56,068 bases of DNA from Vicinamibacteraceae bacterium (GTDB taxonomy: Bacteria > Acidobacteriota > Thermoanaerobaculia > Multivoradales > Multivoraceae). Where the stretch lies: contig JAAXHG010000029.1 in NCBI GenBank assembly GCA_012270995.1, positions 1 to 56,068 of the forward strand. Reading direction: 5' to 3'. Below are positions 25,880 to 34,584 of this stretch, piece after piece; the stretch's first letter is position 1, and every line of letters starts with the position of its first letter. Both the position numbers and the translations under genes were made by a program. The notes under the pieces are model-generated. The model was given only the letters and a program-made list of their open reading frames with translations, was not told where the DNA came from and ran no database searches.

Positions 25880-27016
25880 TCACGATTGTGTCTGAGTCGA
25901 CGATCCACGCTCGCGCACGCCGCCGCGCGGCGATGCGTCCGATGCCGGCGTGGCCGCCGGCGCACCCAGTGTTTGCCATTCGCGCGTGTTTCGGAGGATC
26001 AGACCGGTGAGGGCGTCCAGGTGATCGGGACGGTCGTTGAGGCAGGGAATGTAGCGGAGGCGTTCGCCTCCGGACTCCTCGAAGTAGCCGCGGTTCTCGA
26101 CTTCGATCTCCTCGAGCGTCTCGATGCAGTCGGCGGAGAAGCCGGGGCAGGCGACGTCGACATTCTTGAGGCCGGCCGCGGGCAGTTCGCGCATCAGCGC
26201 ATCCGTCTTCGGGCCGATCCAAAGCTCGCGGCCGAATTGGGACTGGAAGGTGCTGATCACGCGATCCTCTTCGATGCCGAGTTCGTGAACCAGAAGCCGC
26301 GTCGTCTCCAGGCACTGGCACTCGTAGGGGTCGCCGTTGTCGATGTAGCGCTGCGGCACGCCGTGGTAGGAGAGGACGAGCCGGTCGGGCTCTGTGTCGA
26401 CCCAGGTCTCGCGGATGCTCGCGGCGAGGGCACGCAGGAAACCCGGGTCGTCGTAGTAGCTGTTGATCGTGCGCAGTTCCGGCACCCAGCGCCAGCGGCG
26501 GAGTTGCCGGGCTAGCATGTCGATCGTCGATGCCGTGGTGGCGGCTGAGTACTGCGGGAAGAGGGGGAAGAACAGGAGGCGCGTGCATCCCCTGTCGCGC
26601 AGTTCCCGGAGGGCGTTCCTGATCGACGGCTCGCCGTAGCGCATGCCGAGGGCGACGTGAAACGGGGGCGCCTCTCCGCCGGCCTGCTGCCGCAGCCTGG
26701 CCGCGATGCCCTCGACCTGACGGTTGCCGATGACGAGCAGGGGCGACCCTTCCTCGGTCCAGATCTTCCCGTAGAGCTTGGCGACCCGTTGCGGCCGCGT
26801 CGTGAGCACGAAGAGGTAGAGGATGGGCAGCCACTTCCAGCGCGGTACCTCGGCGATCCGCAGGTCGCTCAGGAACTGCCGGAGGTAGCGGCGCAAGGCC
26901 TTCGCCGTGGGTGCCGCGGGGGTGCCGACGTTGGCCAGCAGGACGCCGATCGCGCGTCGATCCGCTTCCGCCGGAAGAGAAGGCTCCGGTTCGAAGAGAG
27001 AAGTGCCGGCCAACAT
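25880..27016 (-). CDS. hemH: Ferrochelatase
   Basis: A 378-residue ferrochelatase that inserts Fe(II) into protoporphyrin IX. Signatures: IGVLLANVGTP at the N-terminus, RRYLRQFLSD, the porphyrin-site PLFPQYSAATTAST, the catalytic histidine in LVLSYHGVPQRY, and SQFGRELWIGPKT with CPGFSADCIETLEEI at the C-terminus, a strong family block. The C-terminal tail past the last helix is low complexity (GVRERGSSTQTQS). ATG at 27016 has GGAG just upstream; the 2.4-kb frame that continues further is a shadow over hemF. Located 11 nt after hemF and before hemA. Confidence 0.93.
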   Translation of the reverse strand: MLAGTSLFEPEPSLPAEADRRAIGVLLANVGTPAAPTAKALRRYLRQFLSDLRIAEVPRWKWLPILYLFVLTTRPQRVAKLYGKIWTEEGSPLLVIGNRQVEGIAARLRQQAGGEAPPFHVALGMRYGEPSIRNALRELRDRGCTRLLFFPLFPQYSAATTASTIDMLARQLRRWRWVPELRTINSYYDDPGFLRALAASIRETWVDTEPDRLVLSYHGVPQRYIDNGDPYECQCLETTRLLVHELGIEEDRVISTFQSQFGRELWIGPKTDALMRELPAAGLKNVDVACPGFSADCIETLEEIEVENRGYFEESGGERLRYIPCLNDRPDHLDALTGLILRNTREWQTLGAPAATPASDASPRGGVRERGSSTQTQS

Positions 27017-27027
27017 TGAACTCCGCG

Positions 27028-28017
27028 TCAGATCCAGTCGCGACGGACCAGGAAGTCGGAGACGAGCCGGGCCTCGGGAGAGCCGGGTTCGGGTTCGTGG
27101 TCGTAGCGCCAGGCGGCGAGCGGCGGCAACGACGCCAGGATGGATTCGGTGCGGGCTCTCGCCTGGAGCCCGTAGCGTGTGCCGCGGTCGTAGACCAGGT
27201 TGAACTCCACGTAGCGGCCTCTCCGGTAGAGCTGGAAATCGCGCTCGCGCTCTGTGTACGGAAGGTCCTTGCGGCGCTTCAGGATCGGCAGGTAGGCGGG
27301 CAGGAAGTGATCGCCGATGCTGCGGGCGAACGCGAAGCAGCGTTCGAAGCGGTCGAGTTCCGGCGGGCGCTCGAGCCGGTTCAGATCGTCGAAGAAGAGA
27401 CCGCCCACGCCGCGCATCTCCTGCCGGTGGGGCAGATAGAAGTAGTCGTCGCAGGCTGCCTTGTAGCTGCCGTAGAGATCGCGGCCGTAACGCGCGCAGG
27501 CCTCGGCGGCGGTGCGGTGCCAGTGAACCGCGTCTTCCTCGAAGCCGTAGTACGGGGTCAGATCGAAGCCGCCCCCGAACCACCAGCCTTCCTCGTCGGC
27601 CTGGGCCGCTCCGGCTGGCGGATGGGCGATGAAGAAGCGAATGTTCGCGTGACTGGTCGGCGCGTACGGGTTGCGGGGATGGACGATCAACGAGACCGAG
27701 GTCGCTTCGAAGGAACGCCCCGCCAGTTCCGGCCGTCGCTCGGTCGCGGCGAGGGGCAGGGAGTCGCCGCGCGAACGGCTGAAGTTGACGGCGGCCTTCT
27801 CGATCACGGGGCCGTCGGTGAGCACTCTGGGCCGGGCGCATCCGCCCCGCTCGTTCGTCAGCTCGCGGGCGTCGAAGGGCGTGCCGTCGATCTCGACCAG
27901 GGCGGCGCAGATGCGATCCTGGAGCCTGCGGAAGTAGGAGGCGACCGCGCCGGCGTCGCCCTGTGCGTCCCCGGCCGCCGTCGGTTGGCCGGCGTCGGTG
28001 ACTGGCACGGGACTCAC
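27028..28017 (-). CDS. hemF: Oxygen-dependent coproporphyrinogen III oxidase
   Basis: A 329-residue HemF, using O2 to convert coproporphyrinogen III to protoporphyrinogen IX. Conserved blocks: [38 protein letters not shown] with the catalytic Asp, [22 protein letters not shown] and [16 protein letters not shown] near the C-terminus. Start is GTG at 28017, overlapping the hemL stop as GTGA. Presence of HemF plus the flavin-type HemG means two oxygen-requiring steps, evidence for an aerobic lifestyle. No oxygen-independent HemN is seen. Confidence 0.95.
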   Translation of the reverse strand: MSPVPVTDAGQPTAAGDAQGDAGAVASYFRRLQDRICAALVEIDGTPFDARELTNERGGCARPRVLTDGPVIEKAAVNFSRSRGDSLPLAATERRPELAGRSFEATSVSLIVHPRNPYAPTSHANIRFFIAHPPAGAAQADEEGWWFGGGFDLTPYYGFEEDAVHWHRTAAEACARYGRDLYGSYKAACDDYFYLPHRQEMRGVGGLFFDDLNRLERPPELDRFERCFAFARSIGDHFLPAYLPILKRRKDLPYTERERDFQLYRRGRYVEFNLVYDRGTRYGLQARARTESILASLPPLAAWRYDHEPEPGSPEARLVSDFLVRRDWI

Positions 28018-29312
28018 GGTGCCGGAATCTCCGCCAGGGCTTCGCCCACGGCCGTCGCGAAACCGGTGAGCGCGTCCTCGTCGTGGGCGAGGGACAGGAA
28101 GCCGACTTCGTAGGCCGACGGGGCCAGCATGAAGCCGCGCTCGAGCAGTCCCCGGTGGAGCAGGCCGAAGATCTCCGCCGTGTTGGGGTGGAAGCGGTCG
28201 ACGCGGCGCGGCAGTTCGCCATCTCCGTAGGCGAGCCAGAAGATGGAACCGCAGCGGACCGTCCGGTAGGGGTGGGCGCTGGATGCGAGCACCGGCCCGA
28301 GTTCGCCTTCGAGGCGTGCTCCCAGGGCCTCCATCCGGTTCCAGCCGTCGTTTGCCTCAAGTTCGCGCAGGGTGGCGAGTCCCGCGGCGACCGCGAGCGG
28401 ATTCCCGGACAGGGTTCCCGCCTGGTAGACCGGCCCGAGGGGCGAGAGTTGGTCCATCAGCCGCGCCCGGCCGCCGTACGCGCCGACCGGCAGGCCGCCC
28501 CCGATCACCTTTCCGAGGGTCCAGAGGTCGGGTTCGATGCCGAGCTGTGCGCCGACCGTGACTCCAGGCACCCGGAAGCCGCTCAGCACCTCGTCGAGAA
28601 TCAGCAGCACTCCATGTTCGGTGCACAGGCGGCGCAGCCGCTTAAGGAACTCGGGGCGCTGCACCAGCAGGCCGTTGTTCGCGGGCAGAGGCTCGATGAT
28701 CGCGGCCGCGAGGTTGCCGCCGTGGCGGCGGAAGGCCTCGTCCAGCGCGTCCTCGTCGTCGAGGGGCAGCACGATCGTGTCGCGGGCGGTTGCCGCCGGG
28801 ATGCCTGCGCTCGATGCGATCCCGAACGTGGCGAGTCCGCTCCCAGCTTCGACGAGCAGCGCGTCGACGTGGCCGTGGTAGCACCCCTCGAACTTGAGCA
28901 CCAAGTCGCGGCCGGTGCAGCCGCGGGCAAGCCGGATCGCCGATTGGGTGGCCTCGGTGCCGGAGTTGACGAACCGGATCTTCTCGACTCCGGGGACGAG
29001 TTCCTTGACCGTCCGCGCCAGTTCGACCTCGCCTTCGTGCGGCGCGGCGAAGGAGGTGCCGCGGGCGGCGGCTTGCCGGACCGCCTCGACGACCGCTGAA
29101 TGGCTGTGGCCGAGCACCAGCGGGCCGAACGAGCCGATGAAGTCGACGTAGCTCGTCCCGTCGACCGAGCGCATGAGCGCTCCCTCGGCGTCGGCGATGA
29201 AGGGCGGGGTGCCGCCGACCGCCCGGTAGGCGCGGACCGGACTGTTCACGCCGCCCACCAGGTGACGCTGCGCCTCGCCCCAGAGTTCCTCGCTGCTTCG
29301 TCCGGCGCTCAT
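28014..29312 (-). CDS. hemL: Glutamate-1-semialdehyde 2,1-aminomutase
   Basis: A 432-residue PLP enzyme converting glutamate-1-semialdehyde to 5-aminolevulinate. The N-terminus has [19 protein letters not shown], followed by [18 protein letters not shown] and [15 protein letters not shown]. The PLP-binding lysine lies in [19 protein letters not shown] (near residue 268). C-terminal [17 protein letters not shown] completes the class III aminotransferase signature. ATG at 29312, 30 nt downstream of hemCD. Pairs with HemA in the C5 pathway. Length is typical. Confidence 0.95.
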   Translation of the reverse strand: MSAGRSSEELWGEAQRHLVGGVNSPVRAYRAVGGTPPFIADAEGALMRSVDGTSYVDFIGSFGPLVLGHSHSAVVEAVRQAAARGTSFAAPHEGEVELARTVKELVPGVEKIRFVNSGTEATQSAIRLARGCTGRDLVLKFEGCYHGHVDALLVEAGSGLATFGIASSAGIPAATARDTIVLPLDDEDALDEAFRRHGGNLAAAIIEPLPANNGLLVQRPEFLKRLRRLCTEHGVLLILDEVLSGFRVPGVTVGAQLGIEPDLWTLGKVIGGGLPVGAYGGRARLMDQLSPLGPVYQAGTLSGNPLAVAAGLATLRELEANDGWNRMEALGARLEGELGPVLASSAHPYRTVRCGSIFWLAYGDGELPRRVDRFHPNTAEIFGLLHRGLLERGFMLAPSAYEVGFLSLAHDEDALTGFATAVGEALAEIPAP

Positions 29313-29342
29313 CTGCTTCCCTCGGGTCGCGATCTACTTCGG

Positions 29343-31202
29343 CTAGGCGCCCGCTTCGTCGAGCCACAGGCGTTCTATGCCGGCGGCGGTCGGTTCCTGT
29401 GCGCACTTCACGTTGCCGGCTCCGGCGCTGCGGAGCGCCGCGGCTGTGGCGGCTCCGATCGCCCAGCAGCTTCCCGGCCAGTCCAGGCCGGACGCGACGA
29501 AGGCGGAAACCGCCGATGGAGCGGTGAAGAGTACGCGGGCGTGGGCCGCTTGCCAACCTTGGGGCCAGTCGAGGTCGTCGTTCGGATGCACGGTGTAGGC
29601 CGCCCAGGCCGTGACCCGGCGGCCCGCCGCCTCGAGCGCTTCGACGAGCGCCGCTCCGCCGCGGGCGGAATGCGGCACGAACAGCGGACATTGCGGGTCG
29701 AGCACCCGGGCCGCGTAGCGAGCGAACTCCCTGCCGTCGGAGGCCGGCGCGGCCAGGTTCGGCGGCACGCCGGCCGCAAGCAGCGCGCGGGCGGTGCCTT
29801 CGCCGAGCGCGCACCACGGCAGCCGCCCCCAGCCAGGCTCGCGCGCGGCCCGCTCCGCGACGACACGGGCGGCGGTCGGCGAGGAGACGAGCAGCCAGGG
29901 CCACTGGCGGCGGGGGCGGTTCAGGTCGATGCGGTCCGCCGGCCAGGGCGTGTCGAAGACCTCGACCGTGGTTGCCGGCAGAGCGGCGACCCGGACGGCG
30001 GGATCGAGTCGGCCGGTCAGGCGCCGGACGGTCGTCGAACCGGAAGTCACAACGAGGTCCGGGGTGTCGGAGGAAGGTGCGCCGTGCGTTCGCCGCGCTG
30101 CCGGACCGCGAAGGGGCCGCACACCGGGTGCGCCGGCGACCACTTCTCCGAGATCCCGTTCGATCCGCCCAGCCAGGGCGTCGAGATCGAGCGCGCCGTC
30201 CGCTGCCGAGGCCGCGGCGCGCACGGTGCCCGGCGCTTCGCCGGCTCCCGCAGGTTCGCGCCAGTCGTCCGCCGCGATCAGGGCGTGGACCTCGTTCAGC
30301 ACAGGTCCTTTCGGGCCGCCGGCGGCGCGCGCGTCCGCCCAGGCGCCGAACGGCCGCAGACAGCCGCCGCCGAGCCGGCCGAGCAGGGAGCGCTCGGCGA
30401 ACGCCGCGGCGCGGCTCGGGGCGTCGTCGAGCGCGGCCATGGCGGGGTGTCCATCCAGCCGGCCGCCGCGCAGGATCTGGACCGCCAAGGCGCCCTGTCC
30501 GGGAGCGCAGGGCCAGGAGCGAAGGTCGAGGCGGTACCCCCGGATGGAGGCGGCGGCCGAAGCTTCGAGCTCGCCGCTTCGCGCGAGGCGCAGGAGGCCC
30601 GCCTCCGCCGCCAACAGGGCGTCGATCGCACCGCTCTGGAGCCACTCGAGGCGGCGGCCAACGGAACCGCGGATCGCGCAGCAGACAAGGTCCGGCCGGA
30701 TCGCGAGCGCACCGGCCTGTCGCCGCGGGGACGAGGTGCCCAGGCGCGCCCCCGCGGGCAGCGGCGCGAACGCGTCGGCCGCCGCGGCGACGCTCCGGGC
30801 CGCGGCGTCCTGGCCGGCGTCGAGCAGTGTCGTGAGTTCCGCCGTCGTTTCGCTCGCTTCTCCCTCCCCGGCGGTCGTGAGATCCGGCGCGAACAGCAAC
30901 AGATCGAACGGCCGCTCACGCTCCGGCACCGCCGCGATCACCAGGTCGGGCTCGTCCTCGACCGGCAGGTCCTTCAGCGAGTGGACGACGAGGTCCACCG
31001 AGTCGTCGCGCAGGGCCGCGGTCAGTTCACCCGTGAACGCGCCCTTGGCCTGGGCGAAGCTGCCCCCGAGGCTGCGGTCGCCCTGGGAAGACATCGCTCG
31101 GACCTCCGTGTCCACGCCCAGTGCACCGAGCCGGCGGGCAACCAGGTCGGCCTGAATCCGCGCCAGGGGCGTCGCCCTGGTGCCGATGACGATCGGAGCC
31201 AT
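29343..31202 (-). CDS. hemCD: HemC-HemD fusion: hydroxymethylbilane synthase and uroporphyrinogen III synthase
   Basis: A 619-residue fusion. Residues 1 to about 345 are hydroxymethylbilane synthase: IGTRATPLARIQADLV, the catalytic Asp78 in LVVHSLKDLP, GTSSPRRQ, IRGSVGRRL and the dipyrromethane cofactor Cys281 in GGGCLRPFGA. Residues from about 385 to the end are a HemD domain, weakly conserved as usual, with LLVSSPTAARVVAE, ALGEGTARALLAAG and VLFTAPSAVSAFVASG. Together they make uroporphyrinogen III from porphobilinogen in one chain. An insertion rich in Ala, Thr and Glu (about residues 107-145) separates the catalytic Asp and the GTSS loop. First gene of the heme operon; hemB is absent from the window. 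Confidence 0.92.
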   Translation of the reverse strand: MAPIVIGTRATPLARIQADLVARRLGALGVDTEVRAMSSQGDRSLGGSFAQAKGAFTGELTAALRDDSVDLVVHSLKDLPVEDEPDLVIAAVPERERPFDLLLFAPDLTTAGEGEASETTAELTTLLDAGQDAAARSVAAAADAFAPLPAGARLGTSSPRRQAGALAIRPDLVCCAIRGSVGRRLEWLQSGAIDALLAAEAGLLRLARSGELEASAAASIRGYRLDLRSWPCAPGQGALAVQILRGGRLDGHPAMAALDDAPSRAAAFAERSLLGRLGGGCLRPFGAWADARAAGGPKGPVLNEVHALIAADDWREPAGAGEAPGTVRAAASAADGALDLDALAGRIERDLGEVVAGAPGVRPLRGPAARRTHGAPSSDTPDLVVTSGSTTVRRLTGRLDPAVRVAALPATTVEVFDTPWPADRIDLNRPRRQWPWLLVSSPTAARVVAERAAREPGWGRLPWCALGEGTARALLAAGVPPNLAAPASDGREFARYAARVLDPQCPLFVPHSARGGAALVEALEAAGRRVTAWAAYTVHPNDDLDWPQGWQAAHARVLFTAPSAVSAFVASGLDWPGSCWAIGAATAAALRSAGAGNVKCAQEPTAAGIERLWLDEAGA

Positions 31203-31400
31203 CGGATCGGGATTCTACGGAGCCGCGCTGCGGCGTGCCGGCCCGGAACCCTGGAATAGAGTCGATGTCAGTAGCCTGCGCGGCAGGAACTTGGGTGCGC
31301 AGGCGCTCTCGCCGGCATCCGGCGCGTGCGCCGGCTTCTGGACTTCTGCCGCGCCTGCGTCCCACTGTTGGCCGCCTGCAACCGATTGGGAGGACTCGCC

Positions 31401-33227
31401 GTGTCGCTGAATGCGCTTCAAACCCGACTGCGTCCCTTCTACCTGCCCCTGGCCGCCGTGGCGGTCGTCCCGCTTGCCGGCTGCGCGGGCGAAGCGCGGC
31501 CGTCCGCGACCGAGTTCACGGCGGCTGCCGAGGAGACGATCCTCGAGCACTACTACGACGGCAGCCGCGCGGCCTGGGTGCAGTCGACGTACATCAACGA
31601 GGACACGACCGCGCTGGCGGCCCGTGCCGGAGCGGAGGCGCTGACCCGTGCGATCGACTTCGCTCAGGAGGCGGCGACCTACGACGCGGCGTCGGAGGCG
31701 GACGAGGTGGCGCGCAAGCTCAACCTGCTGCGGGGAGGGCTGACCGTAGCCGCGCCGGCCGACGAGGCGAAGATCGAGGAACTGAGTCAGATCACGTCCA
31801 GGATGGAAGCGGCCTACGGCGCCGGCCGGCACTGTCCGGACGGCCCGGACACCGACACCTGCCGTACCCTCGACGATCTCGAGGACGTGATCGACAACAG
31901 CCGGGACGCAGGCGCGCTGCTCGACGCCTGGGAAGGCTGGCGGACGATCTCGCCGCCGATGAAGGCCGACTACCAGCGCTTCGTCGAGCTCTCGAACGAA
32001 GGCGCCCGGGGCCTCGGCTACGACGACACCGGTGCGATGTGGCGGTCGGGCTACGACATGGCGCCGGACGACTTCGCCGCGGAAACGGACCGTCTCTGGG
32101 AGCAGGTGAAGCCGCTCTACGACGATCTGCACTGCCATGTCCGCGCCGAACTCGCGGAGGAGTACGGACCGGACGTCGTGGACCCCGAGGGCGCGATCCC
32201 GGCTCACGTCCTGGGCAACATGTGGGCGCAGTCGTGGTCCAACGTGTTCGACCTCGTCGCGCCGGAGGCGGCCGATCCCGGATACGACCTGACGGAGATC
32301 CTCCGGGAGCGCGAGACGTCCGAGCGGGAGATGGTCGAGATCGCCGAGGGCTTCTTCACCTCGCTCGGGATGGAGCAACTCCCCGACACTTTCTGGCGGC
32401 GCTCCCAGTTCCTCCGGCCGCGAGACCGTGACGTCGTCTGCCACGCCAGCGCCTGGCAGCTCGACCTGGACGAAGACGTCCGGATCAAGATGTGCATCCA
32501 GATCAACGCCGAGGACTTCTCGACGATCCACCACGAGCTCGGCCACACCTACTACCAGCTCGGTTACCGGGAGTTGCCGCCCCTGTTCCGGGACAGCGCG
32601 AACGACGGGTTCCACGAGGCGCTGGGCGACACGATCTCCCTTTCCGTCACGCCGGGCTACCTCGTCGACATCGATCTGCTCGACGAGGAGCCGCCGGCCG
32701 AGGCCGACCTCTCGCTCCTCATGCGGATGGCGCTGGACAAGATCGCCTTCCTTCCCTTCGGCCTGCTCGTCGACCGCTGGCGCTGGGGCGTCTTCTCCGG
32801 CGAGACGCCGCCGGACGAGTACAACGCCGCCTGGTGGCGGCTGCGCGAGCAGTACCAGGGGGTGACCGCCCCGTCGGCCCGAACGGAGGAGGACTTCGAC
32901 CCCGGCGCCAAGTACCACGTGCCGGGCAACACGCCCTACACCCGCTACTTCCTGGCCCACATCCTCCAGTTCCAGTTCCACCGCGACCTGTGCGAGGCAA
33001 TGGGCTACGAAGGCCCGCTTCACCGCTGCTCGATCTACGGCAACGAAGAGGCCGGCAGCCGCCTGCGCGACATGATGGCGATGGGTCTCAGCCGCCCGTG
33101 GCCGGACGCGCTCGAGGCGATCGGAGGCAGCCGGGAGATGGACGCGACGGCGATCCTCGACTACTTCGCCCCGCTCGCCGACTGGCTGCGGGAGCAGAAC
33201 GCCGGCCGCTCCTGCGGCTGGAGCTAG
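31401..33227 (+). CDS. M2 family (ACE-type) metallopeptidase lipoprotein
   Basis: A 608-residue peptidyl-dipeptidase of family M2, related to angiotensin-converting enzyme. The zinc site is the HEXXH in STIHHELGHTYYQLGY (about residue 376), with the third ligand Glu in FHEALGDTISLSV. YTRYFLAHILQFQFHRDLC and HRCSIYGNEEAG near the C-terminus are also ACE blocks. The GTG at 31401 is chosen: GGGAGGA precedes it and it gives a lipoprotein signal with lipobox LAGC, Cys28. The protein should be attached to an outer or inner membrane leaflet in the periplasm. Role: peptide scavenging, inferred. Divergent from the heme operon. Confidence 0.92.
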   Translation: MSLNALQTRLRPFYLPLAAVAVVPLAGCAGEARPSATEFTAAAEETILEHYYDGSRAAWVQSTYINEDTTALAARAGAEALTRAIDFAQEAATYDAASEADEVARKLNLLRGGLTVAAPADEAKIEELSQITSRMEAAYGAGRHCPDGPDTDTCRTLDDLEDVIDNSRDAGALLDAWEGWRTISPPMKADYQRFVELSNEGARGLGYDDTGAMWRSGYDMAPDDFAAETDRLWEQVKPLYDDLHCHVRAELAEEYGPDVVDPEGAIPAHVLGNMWAQSWSNVFDLVAPEAADPGYDLTEILRERETSEREMVEIAEGFFTSLGMEQLPDTFWRRSQFLRPRDRDVVCHASAWQLDLDEDVRIKMCIQINAEDFSTIHHELGHTYYQLGYRELPPLFRDSANDGFHEALGDTISLSVTPGYLVDIDLLDEEPPAEADLSLLMRMALDKIAFLPFGLLVDRWRWGVFSGETPPDEYNAAWWRLREQYQGVTAPSARTEEDFDPGAKYHVPGNTPYTRYFLAHILQFQFHRDLCEAMGYEGPLHRCSIYGNEEAGSRLRDMMAMGLSRPWPDALEAIGGSREMDATAILDYFAPLADWLREQNAGRSCGWS

Positions 33228-33245
33228 CAGCCGCCGGACCCGTCA

Positions 33246-34022
33246 ATGCTGATCGCCACCTGGAACATCAACGGTCTTGGCGCGCGGTTCGACTTCATCG
33301 TTCACTGGCTCAAGGAACGGCGGCCGGACGTCGTCGGTCTCCAGGAACTCAAGTCGACCGCCGACAACGTGCCGGTCGAAGCGCTCGAGGAACTCGGCTA
33401 CCACGCCGCGGTGTACGGCCAGAAGGCGTGGAACGGCGTCGCCGTCCTCTCGCGTCATCCGATCGAGGAAGTCCAGTCGGGGCTTCCCGGCGAGGAGGAC
33501 GCCGGCGCCCGCCTGATCCGGGTGCGCACCGCCGGTCTCGACTTCACGACGGTCTACTGTCCGAACGGCAAGGACATCGACCACCTGGACTATCCGCGCA
33601 AGCTAGCGTGGTTCGACTCGCTTCGGGACTACTTCGACGGTTCGCTCCGCGCCGGCGAGCCGGCGGTTCTGTGTGGCGACTTCAACATCGCGCCGACCCG
33701 CCTCGACACCCACGACGAGGATCGCCTGGCCGACCGCATCCACCACACGGAGGCGGAGCGTGCGCGGTTTCGGGCGCTTCTCGACCTCGGGTTCGTCGAC
33801 CTGTTCCGCGAACTCCATCCTGACACGGTCAAGTTCTCCTGGTGGGACTATCGATTCGGTGCCTTCCACCGCAACCTGGGTCTCCGGATCGACTTCCTGC
33901 TGGCGACCCGAAGTGTCCTGGAACGAGTGGAGGAGATCGAGACCGACAGGGACTACCGGAAGAAGAAGGAGGGGAAGATCGCCTCCGATCACGCCCCGGT
34001 GATGGCGAGGCTGCGCCCCTAG
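33246..34022 (+). CDS. xthA: Exonuclease III family AP endonuclease
   Basis: A 258-residue exodeoxyribonuclease III family protein for base-excision repair, cleaving 5' to abasic sites. The DNase-I-like fold motifs are all present: LIATWNINGLGARF, VGLQELKST with the metal-binding Glu, VYGQKAWNGVAVLSR, YCPNGKD, LCGDFNIAPTRLD, LRIDFLLAT and SDHAPVMARL. Slightly shorter than E. coli XthA (268). It starts ATG 33246, 18 bp after the M2 peptidase, and ends 7 bp from the convergent sixA gene. Confidence 0.92.
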   Translation: MLIATWNINGLGARFDFIVHWLKERRPDVVGLQELKSTADNVPVEALEELGYHAAVYGQKAWNGVAVLSRHPIEEVQSGLPGEEDAGARLIRVRTAGLDFTTVYCPNGKDIDHLDYPRKLAWFDSLRDYFDGSLRAGEPAVLCGDFNIAPTRLDTHDEDRLADRIHHTEAERARFRALLDLGFVDLFRELHPDTVKFSWWDYRFGAFHRNLGLRIDFLLATRSVLERVEEIETDRDYRKKKEGKIASDHAPVMARLRP

Positions 34023-34029
34023 CTAGCTG

Positions 34030-34524
34030 TTAACCGTCTGGCCGCTTCGGCGTCGAGAACCAGGCCAGCCTGCCCCGGTAGGGCTCGATCTCGCTCCACG
34101 AGTCGATGTCGAGATGGACACAGGCGAGGGCCGCGGTGACGAAACGGGGCGGATGGTCGCCGGTCAGCCGGCGCACGAGTTCGCCGCACGTGGGTTGGTG
34201 GCCGACGACAAGGATGGAGGAGGCGTCGTCCGGCTGCTCGCGAAGAAGATCGATCGCCGATCCGGGTGAGGCCAGGTAGAGCCTGGGCTCCAGGATGGCC
34301 GTCCGGTTCCAGCTTCCGGCCGCCACCGCCAACTCGATCGTCTGCCGGGTACGAACGGCGGACGAACAGAGGATCCGGTCGGGCAGAGCCTTCCGTTCGG
34401 CGAGCAGACGGCCCATCGTCCCGGCGGCCTCGACGCCGCGCCGGTTCAGGGGCCGATCGTGGTCGACGCCGTAGATTGCGCTCCAGTCCGACTTGGCGTG
34501 ACGAAGAACGTACAGGATTCGCAC
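34030..34524 (-). CDS. sixA: SixA-like histidine phosphatase
   Basis: A 164-residue small histidine phosphatase. The phosphoaccepting histidine is in LYVLRHAKSDW at the N-terminus, followed by DRPLNRRGVEAA, LCSSAVRTRQT and the second catalytic His in LVVGHQPTCGEL. SixA removes phosphate from histidine of phosphocarrier or phosphotransfer proteins in E. coli; homologues in other phyla are uncharacterised. GTG at 34524 begins the conserved sequence; the 2.8-kb open frame upstream overlaps the plus-strand protease genes and is spurious. Divergent from the S41 protease, with only 60 bp between. Confidence 0.85.
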   Translation of the reverse strand: MRILYVLRHAKSDWSAIYGVDHDRPLNRRGVEAAGTMGRLLAERKALPDRILCSSAVRTRQTIELAVAAGSWNRTAILEPRLYLASPGSAIDLLREQPDDASSILVVGHQPTCGELVRRLTGDHPPRFVTAALACVHLDIDSWSEIEPYRGRLAWFSTPKRPDG

Positions 34525-34584
34525 GGTCGGGGTGACGGTAGCAGGATCGTGAAGCGCCGACGGGCCTGTGTCATTCTCGGAGGA

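Noticed and set aside
25880..28360. An 826-codon frame that would extend hemH over hemF and hemL
   Set aside because: Ferrochelatase homology begins at 27016, and the remainder has arginine/proline-rich shadow composition.
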